Part shown: positions 26,487 to 37,540 of the stretch, in pieces
How positions within the stretch are numbered: position 1 is the first letter of the stretch
Layout of the letters: each line of letters starts with the position of its first letter
Assembly: GCF_014636635.1 (NCBI RefSeq)
Contig: NZ_BMEO01000013.1
Coordinates: 1-62,178 of the forward strand
Direction of reading: 5' to 3'
DNA length: 62,178 bases
From: Marinicella pacifica
GTDB lineage: Bacteria; Pseudomonadota; Gammaproteobacteria; Xanthomonadales; Marinicellaceae
The notes under the pieces: model-generated
Databases searched by the model: none
Told to the model about the DNA's origin: nothing
What the model saw: only the letters and a program-made list of their open reading frames with translations
Made by a program: the position numbers and the translations under genes

Positions 26487-28649
26487 ATGGTTTTAAGAAT
26501 AGTTTATTTTGTGGGTTTAATTGCATTGTTGCTTGTTGTCAGTGCTGAAACAAATGTTCTTTATAACAAAGGTATCTTATTGGATAAGCCGGATTTTTAT
26601 CTAATAATAATGGCTTCTTTGTGTTTGTTGTTGTTATTGCTCACTTGGCCGGTGGTTTCACGCAATAGGCTCAGTCAAATCATATCGATGACGTTAAAAG
26701 TTGTTGTCATCCTCTCGGTGTTTTTGTTGATTTTTATTGAATTGGCGATTGTTGACTTTGCCGGGATGGCCTTTGGGCAAGAGGTCATGTATCACACCAG
26801 TTTAGATGCTGTTATCTTGGGTTTAAAAGAATACAAGTATATTCTGCTTACAGTATTGGTTGTTGTGGGTTTGTTGACATGGTTTATGATGTCGGCAACA
26901 CGACTGACGGGACATCGACTACAGTGGATAACTTTTGCGTTTAGTTTATTGGGCTTTGTTTTGTGGGGACACTTTACGGTCGTAGGCAGACTCTATAAAG
27001 CCGGCATGGATTATTATTCGCAAAGCCAAGTTAAAAGTATGTCGGCTGAAGAGTTACAAAAATTCGATTTTTTAGGTATTCAGCCTATTACCACGGATAA
27101 AAACAACATTAAGATACGGTCCAGTAACCACAAAAACCTGATTGTTGTTTATTTGGAATCTTTTAGTCGTGTCTTTACTGAGTCGAGCCGTTACCCAAAC
27201 TTAACGCCTAATCTAAATCAATTTAAACAACGTTATCAGGAGCTCTATCCCTACATATCATCTGCGTCATTTACTATGGACGGTTTAATTACTTCTATGT
27301 GTGGATTTATTCCTGATATGCGCATGGGCAATAACACAATAGCTTCACAACAAGGTACTTATTCAGCTTTGCCATGTTATCCAGATGTGTTGCATAAAGC
27401 CGGTTTTACCCAGGAGTTTTTTGGGGGTGCTAAAAAGCAATTTGCCGGTAAGGCCGCATTCTTACTGGGGCATGGCTTTGATCGGGTAATTGGCTGGGAA
27501 GATTTTGTTGATTTACCGGAATATCAAAACGGGAGAAATCATAACTGGTGGGGGTTGAATGATGATGATTTATTCGAAAGAGCCTTTATCCGGGTCAGTG
27601 AACTGCATAAACAAGATCGACCGTTTCATACTCAAATTCTATCAATTGGAACCCATTTGAAAGGTTTTGTTTCGCCTTCTTGTGAGCCTTATTCAGAGAC
27701 AAGTCATCGCTATATTAATGCCATTCATTGTACGGATCAGTTGCTTGGTCAATTTGTAAATCGTTTGGACGAGGCCGGTATTTTAGAAAATACCGTTGTT
27801 TATATAACCGGCGATCATGGTGTTTTTAGGTCTGATTTATCATTAGAGTTATTTGGTAAACAGGTTGAAGATAGGAATCTATACGGTGTCATAATTGACA
27901 AAAGTCCTCGGTCCTCAGTGCACGTTGAATCTTTGTATGATTTAGCGCCTTCTGTATTAAAGTTAGTTGGGGTTGAGCATAATGTTCAGTTTGTTTTAGG
28001 CCGTAATTATCCAATTAAAGACCGCATGGTGTTGGCGCGAAGCCATTTTTACAAAAACGGACAATTAATTGTACAAGATGACAATTGTGATACGCCTTCA
28101 TCGATCAGCACGCAAGCCGTGAACGGATGCACTTTGAAGTCTGCATTGAATGCGATCAAAGGCCATACTCAATTGTTCAGCACAACAGATGGCATCGCTT
28201 TAACAGCCGAGTCTAAGTTAATCATTGGTTTTGAAAAAAGCTTAACGGGTATTGAGTCGATAAAATTAGACGGGTTAGATTTAAAAAGGCTGTTTAAACG
28301 TGACGGCTTTGCTGTACAGGATAAATATTATGGTTTGCCAGGGTTGTTTTATGTTGGTATTAATGAAGACATCAGAACGGCAGAAAATTTTGTGGTTATA
28401 AGAGCCGATAAAAATCCGAATCAGTTGTTGTGGAATCTGAAAGATGAATTTGAGCAAGGTTTTGTTTTGTTTGGCGCGAAAAACAGTGAAAATATGGGTA
28501 TTTTAGAGCACTTAAAAAAAGAACATGAGCTTAGTTGTATGTTCGATCTTGTTTGTGTTTCGCAATTAACAGGTGCGGGCTTTAATAATGGTTATGAACA
28601 ACCAACAGTTGAAATAAACATGAAGTCTTTGTTAACCGGTGGTAAATAA
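26487..28649 (+). CDS. MdoB/LtaS-type phosphoglycerol transferase, copy 2
   Basis: This 720-residue paralogue of the preceding gene has the same layout: hydrophobic helices in residues 1-165 and a catalytic domain with E224, nucleophile T263 (Phe-Thr-Met-Asp-Gly-Leu-Ile), Met-Cys-Gly at 271-273, H390 in Gly-Thr-His and D443-H444, then a C-terminal extension of about 200 residues. I start at the ATG at 26487, 2 bases after the upstream stop, rather than at the in-frame TTG at 26475. Conservation of all catalytic residues argues that both copies are active; the divergence between them suggests different acceptors or sequential reactions. Confidence 0.84.
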   Translation: MVLRIVYFVGLIALLLVVSAETNVLYNKGILLDKPDFYLIIMASLCLLLLLLTWPVVSRNRLSQIISMTLKVVVILSVFLLIFIELAIVDFAGMAFGQEVMYHTSLDAVILGLKEYKYILLTVLVVVGLLTWFMMSATRLTGHRLQWITFAFSLLGFVLWGHFTVVGRLYKAGMDYYSQSQVKSMSAEELQKFDFLGIQPITTDKNNIKIRSSNHKNLIVVYLESFSRVFTESSRYPNLTPNLNQFKQRYQELYPYISSASFTMDGLITSMCGFIPDMRMGNNTIASQQGTYSALPCYPDVLHKAGFTQEFFGGAKKQFAGKAAFLLGHGFDRVIGWEDFVDLPEYQNGRNHNWWGLNDDDLFERAFIRVSELHKQDRPFHTQILSIGTHLKGFVSPSCEPYSETSHRYINAIHCTDQLLGQFVNRLDEAGILENTVVYITGDHGVFRSDLSLELFGKQVEDRNLYGVIIDKSPRSSVHVESLYDLAPSVLKLVGVEHNVQFVLGRNYPIKDRMVLARSHFYKNGQLIVQDDNCDTPSSISTQAVNGCTLKSALNAIKGHTQLFSTTDGIALTAESKLIIGFEKSLTGIESIKLDGLDLKRLFKRDGFAVQDKYYGLPGLFYVGINEDIRTAENFVVIRADKNPNQLLWNLKDEFEQGFVLFGAKNSENMGILEHLKKEHELSCMFDLVCVSQLTGAGFNNGYEQPTVEINMKSLLTGGK

Positions 28650-28685
28650 AAATAATAAATTTTACCATAGTTGATGACATGGACA

Positions 28686-28714
28686 TTGAATAACAGGCTA
28701 TCTAACATTATATT
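28686..28714 (+). promoter_or_regulatory. Candidate sigma-70 promoter for hfq
   Basis: TTGAAT (28686-28691) and TATATT (28709-28714) are spaced by 17 bases, giving a leader of about 45 bases before hfq. A second weaker candidate, TGTTAAAAT, lies at 28724-28732. Both are read from sequence only. Confidence 0.4.
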
Positions 28715-28766
28715 AAGAAGGCTATGTTAAAATGGCGACATAATTATAAAGAGTAAGGTAACCCAT

Positions 28767-29003
28767 ATGGCTAAATCACAAACATTACAAGATCCTTTTT
28801 TAAACGCGTTGCGTAAAGACCGCATTCCGGTGTCGGTTTTTTTGATGAATGGTATTAAATTACAAGGTGTTGTGGAATCTTTTGATCAGTTTGTTATTGT
28901 CTTAAATAACACCACTAATCAGCTGGTTTACAAGCACGCGATTTCAACCATCGTACCGTCAAAAAATATCAGCACTTATAAAATCCAGCAAGGTGAAGAT
29001 TAA
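28767..29003 (+). CDS. hfq: RNA chaperone Hfq
   Basis: Hfq is the hexameric Sm-like protein that pairs small RNAs with mRNAs. The 78-residue product shows the Sm1 motif (Gln-Asp-Pro-Phe-Leu-Asn near residue 8, [11 protein letters not shown] near 25) and the Sm2 Tyr-Lys-His-Ala-Ile-Ser-Thr-Ile signature near 55. The C-terminal tail is short compared with E. coli (102 residues). A terminator separates it from hflX. miaA, often directly upstream of hfq, is absent here. Confidence 0.97.
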   Translation: MAKSQTLQDPFLNALRKDRIPVSVFLMNGIKLQGVVESFDQFVIVLNNTTNQLVYKHAISTIVPSKNISTYKIQQGED

Positions 29004-29023
29004 TTGTCACCCAATTCAAGTCA

Positions 29024-29047
29024 AGCGGGCACTCGCCCGCTTTTTTT
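29024..29047 (+). terminator. Rho-independent terminator between hfq and hflX
   Basis: A perfect 7-bp stem AGCGGGC/GCCCGCT with loop ACTC is followed by seven T. It lies 21 bases after the hfq stop, so hflX transcription needs read-through or its own promoter in the following 90 bases. Confidence 0.92.
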
Positions 29048-29137
29048 AATGCATGATTAAAAACAGTCAATTCATCCAAGCCGGTCACCCGACAGCGTCG
29101 ACCTGGTCTGTTCATGCTGATTTTAAGGCCTCTTCGA

Positions 29138-30481
29138 ATGTTTGAGAGATCCAAACGCGGCGATCGCGCCATTCTTTTATGCCCGGCACCGATGGAATAC
29201 GAACGACGTTCGGATCATGCTGAGCACATGGCAGAATTTAAAGAATTGGCGTTAAGTGCCGGTGCCGAGATTCTGGATGTGCTGGTCAGCACCCGCCAAA
29301 ATGTTGACCCTAAATTTTATGTGGGTTCAGGTAAGGCCGAAGAACTGGCAGCACTGGTAAAAGAGCATGAGGCTGATCTGGTGCTGGTGGATGCACCTTT
29401 ATCGCCGGTTCAGGAACGTAACCTAGAGCGGCTGGTGCAGGCGCGGGTTTTGGACCGGCGGACGTTAATTCTGGATATTTTTTCGCAACGGGCACGTTCT
29501 TATGAAGGTCAGTTGCAGGTTGAGCTGGCACAACTCAAGCATATGTCCACCCGATTGGTGCGGGGTTGGACGCACTTGGAGCGGCAAAAAGGCGGTATCG
29601 GCTTACGTGGCCCCGGTGAAACCCAGTTAGAGACGGATCGTCGCTTACTCAATGCCCGGGTGAAGTCCCTGAATGTAAAGTTAGAAAAGGTCATGCGACA
29701 GCGTGAACAGGGACGCCGACAACGTAAAAAATCAGGTACGCAAATGATGGCGTTGGTGGGTTACACCAATGCCGGCAAATCCACTTTATTTAATTTGCTC
29801 ACAGATGCCGAAGTGTACGCCAAAGATCAGCTCTTTGCGACCCTGGACCCCACCGTCAGGCAGTTTACCGCCATTCCCGGCAGTCAGGCGGTGATCAGTG
29901 ATACGGTGGGTTTTGTGCGAGATTTACCCCATGAACTGGTGGCGGCGTTTCGCGCCACGTTGCAGGAAGCGGTGGATGCCGATGTCTTGTTGCATGTGAT
30001 TGATGATGCCAACCCCGAGCACCGCGATCACAAGCGTGAGGTGTATCAGGTGTTACAGGATTTGGGCATTGAAGATATACCTATTATCGAAATCTATAAT
30101 AAAATTGATGTATCCGGCAAACCGCCGCAATGGATTGATGGGGGTGATGACGTGCCGGATAAGGTGTGGTTGTCTTCAAAAACAGGTGCCGGGGTCGATT
30201 TGTTGCTGAAAGCCATTGAAGAACACATTCACAGCACCCATGTTAGTTTACGGTTTATACTGCCGGTTTCACAGGCGCGTCTGCGGGCGCTCTTTTACCA
30301 ACTGGAGGCCATTAAGGATGAAACCATTGATGATGGTGGAAACTGGCATCTTGAGGTAGAATTACCGCTGGAAAAATGGCGACAACTGGCAAAAACAGCC
30401 GAAGACAACGCTGCGGATTTTGTCGCAACCTTATTAAAAAAACATCATCTTGAAGAAGAAAATAGCACAGATAACTGGTAA
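29138..30481 (+). CDS. hflX: GTPase HflX (ribosome rescue/splitting)
   Basis: HflX binds the 50S subunit and splits stalled ribosomes under heat stress. The 447-residue product has the HflX N-terminal domain (about 1-190, with Phe-Tyr-Val-Gly-Ser-Gly-Lys near 60 and Gly-Pro-Gly-Glu-Thr-Gln-Leu-Glu near 160) and a G domain with P-loop Gly-Tyr-Thr-Asn-Ala-Gly-Lys-Ser near 207-214, Asp-Thr-Val-Gly-Phe near 254 and Asn-Lys-Ile-Asp near 321. I prefer the ATG at 29138 (AAGG 9 bases upstream) over one 24 bases earlier. It begins the hflX-hflK-hflC-yjeT-purA run. Confidence 0.95.
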   Translation: MFERSKRGDRAILLCPAPMEYERRSDHAEHMAEFKELALSAGAEILDVLVSTRQNVDPKFYVGSGKAEELAALVKEHEADLVLVDAPLSPVQERNLERLVQARVLDRRTLILDIFSQRARSYEGQLQVELAQLKHMSTRLVRGWTHLERQKGGIGLRGPGETQLETDRRLLNARVKSLNVKLEKVMRQREQGRRQRKKSGTQMMALVGYTNAGKSTLFNLLTDAEVYAKDQLFATLDPTVRQFTAIPGSQAVISDTVGFVRDLPHELVAAFRATLQEAVDADVLLHVIDDANPEHRDHKREVYQVLQDLGIEDIPIIEIYNKIDVSGKPPQWIDGGDDVPDKVWLSSKTGAGVDLLLKAIEEHIHSTHVSLRFILPVSQARLRALFYQLEAIKDETIDDGGNWHLEVELPLEKWRQLAKTAEDNAADFVATLLKKHHLEEENSTDNW

Positions 30482-30495
30482 CACTGGAGAAATGT

Positions 30496-31671
30496 ATGCC
30501 CTGGAATGAACCCGGCAATAACAATTCCGGCGGTCAGGAACCGCGGAATAACCGGCCCAACAATAACCAAAAGCCCCCTGACTTTGATCAGATTATCAAA
30601 GATGCCATCCATTCCATTAAGCGCACCTTTGGTTTTGGGGGCGGTAACCGATCGGGGCAGTCCGGTGGCGGTCAAAGCGGTTCGGTGGCGATTGTTTTAT
30701 TGATTTTAGCGGCGCTGATTTTGTGGGGGTCTGCGTATCGGATTGATGAATCTGAACGGGGTGTGGTATTGGTGTTTGGTGAATATTCTCACACCATGCG
30801 ACCGGGTTTACGTTTTACCTGGCCCCAACCGATTGCCAAAGTTTACCGTGAAAACGTGGAAAAAATTCGTCAGGAAGACAACAGCGGTCAAATGCTCACC
30901 GAGGACAAAAACCTGATTGAAATTGATTATTCGGTGCAATACCGGGTGGACAAAGAACGGGTCAATGACTACCTTTTTAATCTGGCCAACCCTGAAAACA
31001 CCGTCAGTCAGGCGGCTGAAAGTGCCATGCGTCAGGTGGCCGGTACCAGCACCTTGGATCACATTATTAATGAAAGCCGCACCGATGTGAATTTTGAAGT
31101 GCAATCTGAATTACAAAAAATGCTGAATAATTACAAGGCCGGGATTGAAGTGCGTCAGGTCAATATCACCGAAGTGCATCCACCGATTAATGTCAAAGAG
31201 GCCTTTGATGATGTGGTGAAAGCCCGCGAAGATCAGAAAACTTTTATCAACAAAGCCAATGAATACGCCAAAGGCGAAATACCCAAAGCTGAGGGTCAGG
31301 TGTTGAAAATCATTCAGGATGCCGAAGGTTATAAAGACGCCCTCATTGCTGAAGCCCAGGGTGAAGCAGAACGCTTTGATAAGTTGCGTCAGGCTTACGC
31401 ACAAGCACCGGACGTGACCCGTCAGCGGATGTATTTAGAAACCATGGAACAGATCCTGGGCAGTTTGCCCAAGGTGATGGTCAGTGGAGATAATAACAAC
31501 CAACTGATGTATTTACCCCTGGATAAAATGCTGAAACAACGCAGCAACAACCAGGTGTTGGACTTTGGTACCACCGTGGTCAGACCCGACAGTTCAGCCG
31601 GTCAGTCATCACAATCAAGCAACAGCAGTAACAGCTCGCGCTCAACCAACCGCACAGCACGGGGACGCTAA
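30496..31671 (+). CDS. hflK: FtsH modulator subunit HflK
   Basis: HflK, a SPFH/prohibitin family inner membrane protein, forms with HflC the cage around the FtsH protease. The 391 residues comprise a Gly/Asn/Pro-rich N-terminal cytoplasmic segment (1-65), one transmembrane helix (about 68-85), the SPFH domain (about 90-260), a coiled-coil region and a Ser/Asn/Arg-rich C-terminal tail. It lies 14 bases after hflX and 2 bases before hflC. Confidence 0.95.
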   Translation: MPWNEPGNNNSGGQEPRNNRPNNNQKPPDFDQIIKDAIHSIKRTFGFGGGNRSGQSGGGQSGSVAIVLLILAALILWGSAYRIDESERGVVLVFGEYSHTMRPGLRFTWPQPIAKVYRENVEKIRQEDNSGQMLTEDKNLIEIDYSVQYRVDKERVNDYLFNLANPENTVSQAAESAMRQVAGTSTLDHIINESRTDVNFEVQSELQKMLNNYKAGIEVRQVNITEVHPPINVKEAFDDVVKAREDQKTFINKANEYAKGEIPKAEGQVLKIIQDAEGYKDALIAEAQGEAERFDKLRQAYAQAPDVTRQRMYLETMEQILGSLPKVMVSGDNNNQLMYLPLDKMLKQRSNNQVLDFGTTVVRPDSSAGQSSQSSNSSNSSRSTNRTARGR

Positions 31672-31673
31672 CC

Positions 31674-32536
31674 ATGAATAAAATCATTTCTTTGCTAATT
31701 GGTGTTTTGATTCTGGCGGTTTTGTCCAGCTTTTTTCTGTTTAAAATCAGTGAGCGTGAAACCGCCATTAAATTTAAGTTTGGTGAGGTGATTCAGGCCG
31801 GCTATGAGCCGGGTTTACACTTTAAGTGGCCAATCATTAACAATATCCGTAAGTTTGACAAACGGATTCAAACCCTGGATAACAAACCCGAACGGGTTTT
31901 TAATACCGACAATGAGTACCTGATGGTGGATTACTTTGTGAAATGGCGTATCAATGACGTGCGACTGTTTTACACCTCCAATGAAGGCTCGATTGCGCGT
32001 GCCAATGCCAACCTCGCCGGTGTTTTTAAAAATGCCTTGTTAGAGGAATTTTCGGTGCGTACCCTGGATCAGGTGATTTCAACCCAACGGGTTGAATTAA
32101 TGGATAATCTGCAGACCATCACCGAAAGTAAGGCCGAGGATTTCGGCATGGATATCGTGGATGTGCGGATTAAACAAATCAACCTGGACCAGTCGGTGAA
32201 TGAATCGGTGTACAACCGCATGCGTTCAGAACGCCTGGCCGAAGCGGCAGAGCACCGTTCAAATGGCACCAAACAAGCGATTAACATCCGTGCCACCACC
32301 GACAAGGCGGTACGCATTATGGTGGCCGAAGCGGAAAAACAAGCCAATTTGATCAAAGGTGAAGGGGAGGCAGAAGCCACCCGTATCTATGCGCAAAGCT
32401 ATGAAAAAGACCCGGAGTTTTACAGTTTTTATCGCAGCCTTGAAGCGTATAAGAAAAGTTTTGATGAGGCGGGGAACAACATGATGATTTTGGATCCCGA
32501 CAGTGAATTCTTCAAGTACTTCAAGCACACAAAACC

Positions 32537-32540
<4 letters not shown>
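31674..32540 (+). CDS. hflC: FtsH modulator subunit HflC
   Basis: The 288-residue partner of HflK has an N-terminal transmembrane helix (4-24), an SPFH domain (about 25-200) starting Glu-Arg-Glu-Thr-Ala-Ile-Lys-Phe-Lys-Phe-Gly, an Ala/Glu-rich coiled-coil (about 185-245) and the C-terminal Pro-Asp-Ser-Glu-Phe-Phe-Lys-Tyr-Phe segment typical of HflC. It starts 2 bases after hflK, and its stop overlaps the TTG start of the next gene. Confidence 0.95.
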
Positions 32541-34531
<1,991 letters not shown>

Positions 34532-34710
34532 GTTAAAGTCAATTGTCTGAGAAAAAAGGGTGAGACTGTTTTATTTTACCTGAGTTAATACCGTTAATTT
34601 AGGTTAAAACGCTTATTTTTCAAGCAAAATGACGGCTGAATCACAATTTTTGTTTAAATTTATCCCTAAAATGGCTAAACTAAAGTTTTAGCGAAATCAA
34701 AGAGTTGCTG

Positions 34711-35919
34711 ATGATGTTTAAAAAACAACTTCTAATCATGGCCCTGTTTCTCGGTAGCACATGTCTGGTGTATGCCCAGGATGTGGAGTTAAAAGCCGAT
34801 CATCCTGAGAAATATGTGGTCCAAAAAGGAGACACACTGTGGGATATCTCAGCGGTGTTTTTGAAATCACCCTGGTTGTGGCCCGAAATTTGGTATGCCA
34901 ATCCTCAAGTTGAAAATCCGCATTTAATTTACCCCGGTGATGAATTGAATCTGGTGTATGTGGATGGTCAGCCCCAGATCACCGTTAACCGGTCACATCC
35001 AACCGTTAAAATGGGCCCGGAAGTGCGCACCATAGAACATAATCAGGCGGTGGAAACCATTCCTTTATCGGATATCGAACCGTTTTTGCGTGAGCTGAGA
35101 ATCCTCAACAAAGAAGACATTGATTTGGCCGCCTATGTGGTGGCCGTCGAAGAGGGCCGTAATGTGGCAGCCACAGATAATCTTATCTATGTGCGGGGAT
35201 TAAAAAATATCCGTCAGGGCGATCATCTGGCCATTGTGCGTCCCACCGTTATTTACCGGGAAGTTCCACTTAATTATCCCTGGGAAACATCGGATGAATT
35301 CAAAACCGAATCAGTGCCCTGGAAAAAATCATCGCCTCACACCACCGACGCGGTAATGTCACGGTTCTGGAAAAATTACATTGATCGCACCTATTGGGAA
35401 AGTGTTAAAATTCTGGGTTATGAAGTGGCTGATACCGGCGTGGCTGAAGTGACCCGGGTTGGTACCGGTGATGTCACCACTTTAGAGATCATTGATGTCA
35501 AAACGGAAGTGAAAAAAGGTGACCTGGTCTTGCCGATTGACGCGTTTAATTTTGATCCGTACTTTATGCCCAAAGCGGGCACCGCGGATGATGATAACAT
35601 CCGGGTTGTGGCTTTAAATAACGCCCTGTTTGGCAGTGGTCGCCGTCAGGTGATTGCCATCAGTAAAGGTTACGGGCAAGGGGTTAATGTGGGCGATGTG
35701 TATTCGATTTACAGCCCTGAGAAAGTCATCCGTGATGAAATCATGCACCCCAAAAACGACCTCAAAACATTGTTTAAACCGTCCAAAGCTCAGGTGACTT
35801 TGCCAATGGAATACGCAGGTCACATCATGGTGTTTAAAACTTTTGAAAACATTTCATACGCCATCATCACCGAAGGTAACCGACAAGTTAAACTGTTCGA
35901 TTACGTTAAGTTACCCTAA
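34711..35919 (+). CDS. Exported LysM-domain protein upstream of dprA
   Basis: The 402-residue precursor has a signal peptide (about 1-23, ending Val-Tyr-Ala) and one LysM peptidoglycan-binding domain (about 32-80; Tyr-Val-Val-Gln-Lys-Gly-Asp-Thr-Leu-Trp-Asp-Ile). The remaining 320 residues are beta-rich with no catalytic motif visible. A LysM protein in this position before dprA is common in gammaproteobacteria. ATG at 34711 is chosen; ATG at 34714 is equally possible and fits the upstream AGAG spacing. dprA follows after 2 bases. Confidence 0.88.
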   Translation: MMFKKQLLIMALFLGSTCLVYAQDVELKADHPEKYVVQKGDTLWDISAVFLKSPWLWPEIWYANPQVENPHLIYPGDELNLVYVDGQPQITVNRSHPTVKMGPEVRTIEHNQAVETIPLSDIEPFLRELRILNKEDIDLAAYVVAVEEGRNVAATDNLIYVRGLKNIRQGDHLAIVRPTVIYREVPLNYPWETSDEFKTESVPWKKSSPHTTDAVMSRFWKNYIDRTYWESVKILGYEVADTGVAEVTRVGTGDVTTLEIIDVKTEVKKGDLVLPIDAFNFDPYFMPKAGTADDDNIRVVALNNALFGSGRRQVIAISKGYGQGVNVGDVYSIYSPEKVIRDEIMHPKNDLKTLFKPSKAQVTLPMEYAGHIMVFKTFENISYAIITEGNRQVKLFDYVKLP

Positions 35920-35921
35920 CG

Positions 35922-37052
35922 GTGTCTGAACACCTTATCAAGGCCTGGTTGCACCTTTACCGTGCACCGGGCCTTGGTTTTTCCACCCTTGGTTCATTGC
36001 TGGATTATTACGGCGATGCACATACCATACTTCAGCAAACTCGTTTCCCCAAAGAACTGGGGCTTTCAAAACCCTTACAAAACCATTTGCAACACTGTCA
36101 GGACAATGACTTGACAGATGTTTTGAAATGGCTGGAAAAAGAACCCAATCATATCATCACCCTGGATGATGATTTATACCCGCCACAATTAAAGGCGACC
36201 GCCGATCCGCCAATCCTGTTGTTTGTCAAAGGCCGATTGTCGACTTTGCTGCTGCCCCAATTGGCGGTGGTGGGCAGCCGCCGCGCCACCCGTGGCGGAC
36301 TGGATAATGCCCGGGCTTTTTGTTATGAACTGGCCAAAAAAAACTGGGTGATGACCAGTGGTCTGGCCGCCGGGGTGGATGCGGCGGCGCACCGTGCGGC
36401 ACTGGATGCCGGTGGCGAAACGGTGGCGGTGATGGGCACCGGTATCAACCGCATTTACCCGAAAGAAAATCAAGGACTGGCTAAAGACATTATGCATCAG
36501 GGTGCGGTGATCACCGAATTTGATTTTAATGCGCCGCCCAAGGCCAACCATTTCCCGCAACGCAACCGCATCATTGCCGGCTTGTCATTGGGCACTTTGG
36601 TGGTTGAATCAGCCCAAAAAAGTGGTACACTCATCACCGCGCGCCTGACCTACGATATGAACCGCCCGGTGATGGCGATACCCGGATCGATTCATAATCC
36701 CATGGCCAAAGGCTGTCACTGGCTGATTAAACAGGGCGCTGCGCTGGTGGAGTCGGTGCAGGACATTGTGCAGGAGTTACAACCCGGCATGTCCATGCTG
36801 AGTGAACAGATTCGGCAGCAGATGGCAAAAGTCAGCAATTTCGAGCCTGAGAGCATCCCTCAACAGGTGGAACCGGACTTAAGCGACAGCCAACAACAAT
36901 TACTGGCACATATTGACCACAACCCGGTTAGCTTTGATGATTTGGTGACCGCCACTCAATTATCAAGCGCTGAAGTCTCGGCGGACTTATTGATTCTTGA
37001 ACTCAATGGAATTATTGAAAAGCAAGCCGGCGCCAAATACTTAAAACGCTGA
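35922..37052 (+). CDS. dprA: DNA-processing protein DprA
   Basis: DprA loads RecA onto incoming single-stranded DNA during natural transformation. The 376-residue product has an N-terminal helical domain (1-75), the Rossmann-like DprA core (about 100-300; Val-Val-Gly-Ser-Arg-Arg-Ala-Thr, Ser-Gly-Leu-Ala-Ala-Gly-Val-Asp-Ala-Ala-Ala-His, Phe-Pro-Gln-Arg-Asn-Arg-Ile-Ile-Ala-Gly) and a C-terminal winged-helix domain (about 315-376). The start is GTG at 35922, placed by the 2-base gap to the LysM stop. Confidence 0.95.
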   Translation: MSEHLIKAWLHLYRAPGLGFSTLGSLLDYYGDAHTILQQTRFPKELGLSKPLQNHLQHCQDNDLTDVLKWLEKEPNHIITLDDDLYPPQLKATADPPILLFVKGRLSTLLLPQLAVVGSRRATRGGLDNARAFCYELAKKNWVMTSGLAAGVDAAAHRAALDAGGETVAVMGTGINRIYPKENQGLAKDIMHQGAVITEFDFNAPPKANHFPQRNRIIAGLSLGTLVVESAQKSGTLITARLTYDMNRPVMAIPGSIHNPMAKGCHWLIKQGAALVESVQDIVQELQPGMSMLSEQIRQQMAKVSNFEPESIPQQVEPDLSDSQQQLLAHIDHNPVSFDDLVTATQLSSAEVSADLLILELNGIIEKQAGAKYLKR

Positions 37053-37057
37053 TAATT

Positions 37058-37534
37058 ATGAAACAACATATGATGGATGTTCTGGTTTATGTTTTTGAAA
37101 ATTACATGACCGAACAATACAATTTAAAAGAATCCGGACACCGGCAACTTATCATTAACGGGTTGCAGAAAATCGGTTTTAGTCCGGGCTTAATTGAAGA
37201 CGCCCTGACATGGTTACAACAGGTCAGCCAATCACCCGGCACCCTACTTAAACAGGATGCTGCGTCATGTCGGCACTTCAGTGAAACAGAACGTCGGATG
37301 GTGGGAGATGAGGGCATCGATTTTATCCAATATCTGATGGCGCAAGGTATCCTCGACCACCACAGCCTTGAATTGTTGATTGACGGTTTACTGTATCTAA
37401 AGGCTGACAACATTGAGGTCGATGATTTACAATGGCTGGCTTTGATTATTTTATATTCACAGCCGGATCAGGAACAAGCTTTCGTCGACTTGGAACGCAT
37501 GCTGTTTGAAGCCGCAGAAACCCGTGAACATTAA
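37058..37534 (+). CDS. smg: Smg family protein (DUF494)
   Basis: The 158-residue helical, acidic protein matches the Smg/DUF494 family in length, opening (Val-Leu-Val-Tyr-Val-Phe-Glu-Asn-Tyr) and position between dprA and topA, its near-constant place in gammaproteobacteria. Its biochemical role is not established. It is 5 bases from dprA and 6 from topA, so it is part of the operon. Confidence 0.9.
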   Translation: MKQHMMDVLVYVFENYMTEQYNLKESGHRQLIINGLQKIGFSPGLIEDALTWLQQVSQSPGTLLKQDAASCRHFSETERRMVGDEGIDFIQYLMAQGILDHHSLELLIDGLLYLKADNIEVDDLQWLALIILYSQPDQEQAFVDLERMLFEAAETREH

Positions 37535-37540
37535 AAGCCT

